Assembly (NCBI GenBank): GCA_964391325.1
Contig: CAYMJM010000034.1
Span: 1-5,768, forward strand
Length of the DNA stretch: 5,768 nt
Origin: CAYMJM01 sp964391325
Lineage (GTDB): Bacteria; Patescibacteriota; Dojkabacteria; B142; JAFGMG01
Direction: 5' to 3'
Part shown: one piece after another, positions 5,718 through 5,768 of the stretch
Numbering within the stretch: the stretch's first letter is position 1
Layout of the letters: the number at the start of each line of letters is the position of its first letter
Notes under the pieces: generated by a model
What the model saw: the letters and a program-made list of their open reading frames with translations, nothing else
Told to the model about the DNA's origin: nothing
The model's database searches: none
Made by a program: the position numbers and the translations under genes

Positions 5718-5768
5718 GTAGAGAGGGAAGCTTAAAAATTGATGAAGGAATTTTGAAATTTACTTTAA

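Overview
The window is a compact, AT-rich bacterial segment. It carries six complete genes and one gene cut by the left edge, with very little non-coding DNA. All three stop codons end genes here: TAA for rpmA, rodA and truB, TAG for nth, TGA for rplU and the lamin-tail gene. The standard bacterial code therefore fits. The best guess for the host is a Patescibacteria/CPR-type bacterium. This is an inference, not a proof. It rests on tight packing with overlapping or abutting genes, a short TruB without a visible PUA domain, derived L21, L27 and Pth sequences, a large secreted lamin-tail-domain protein of a kind I associate with CPR genomes, and no recognisable Shine-Dalgarno sequence before any of the seven genes. 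No rRNA or marker tree is available in the window to settle the phylum.

Layout. Positions 1-2555 are all minus strand and read right to left: rodA (lipid II polymerase of the SEDS family, cell elongation), rplU (ribosomal protein L21), rpmA (ribosomal protein L27) and the first 134 codons of pth (peptidyl-tRNA hydrolase). A good promoter sits just upstream of rplU, and a second possible promoter lies almost against the pth start codon. Positions 2557-4040 are plus strand: nth (endonuclease III) and truB (tRNA pseudouridine-55 synthase), 20 bases apart. The rodA and nth start codons point away from each other with one base between them, so each gene's upstream signals must lie in the other's coding sequence. 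Positions 4001-5686 return to the minus strand with one large gene for a secreted protein: signal peptide, two lamin-tail (LTD) domains, two probable OB-fold domains, a basic proline-containing linker and a C-terminal hydrophobic segment. Its 3' end overlaps the 3' end of truB by 40 bases. The last 82 bases hold no gene, only an inverted repeat and a weak promoter candidate for the lamin-tail gene.

Functionally, rplU, rpmA and pth form a translation group: two large-subunit proteins and the enzyme that recycles stalled peptidyl-tRNA. rodA acts in cell-wall synthesis, nth in base-excision repair and truB in tRNA modification. The lamin-tail protein is the only gene without a known role. I see no mobile element, CRISPR array, tRNA or rRNA, and no evidence for a new multi-gene system. 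The points worth a second look are the lamin-tail/OB protein, the one-base divergent junction, the absence of Shine-Dalgarno signals with a possible leaderless pth, and unusual features in RodA, L27, Pth and TruB.
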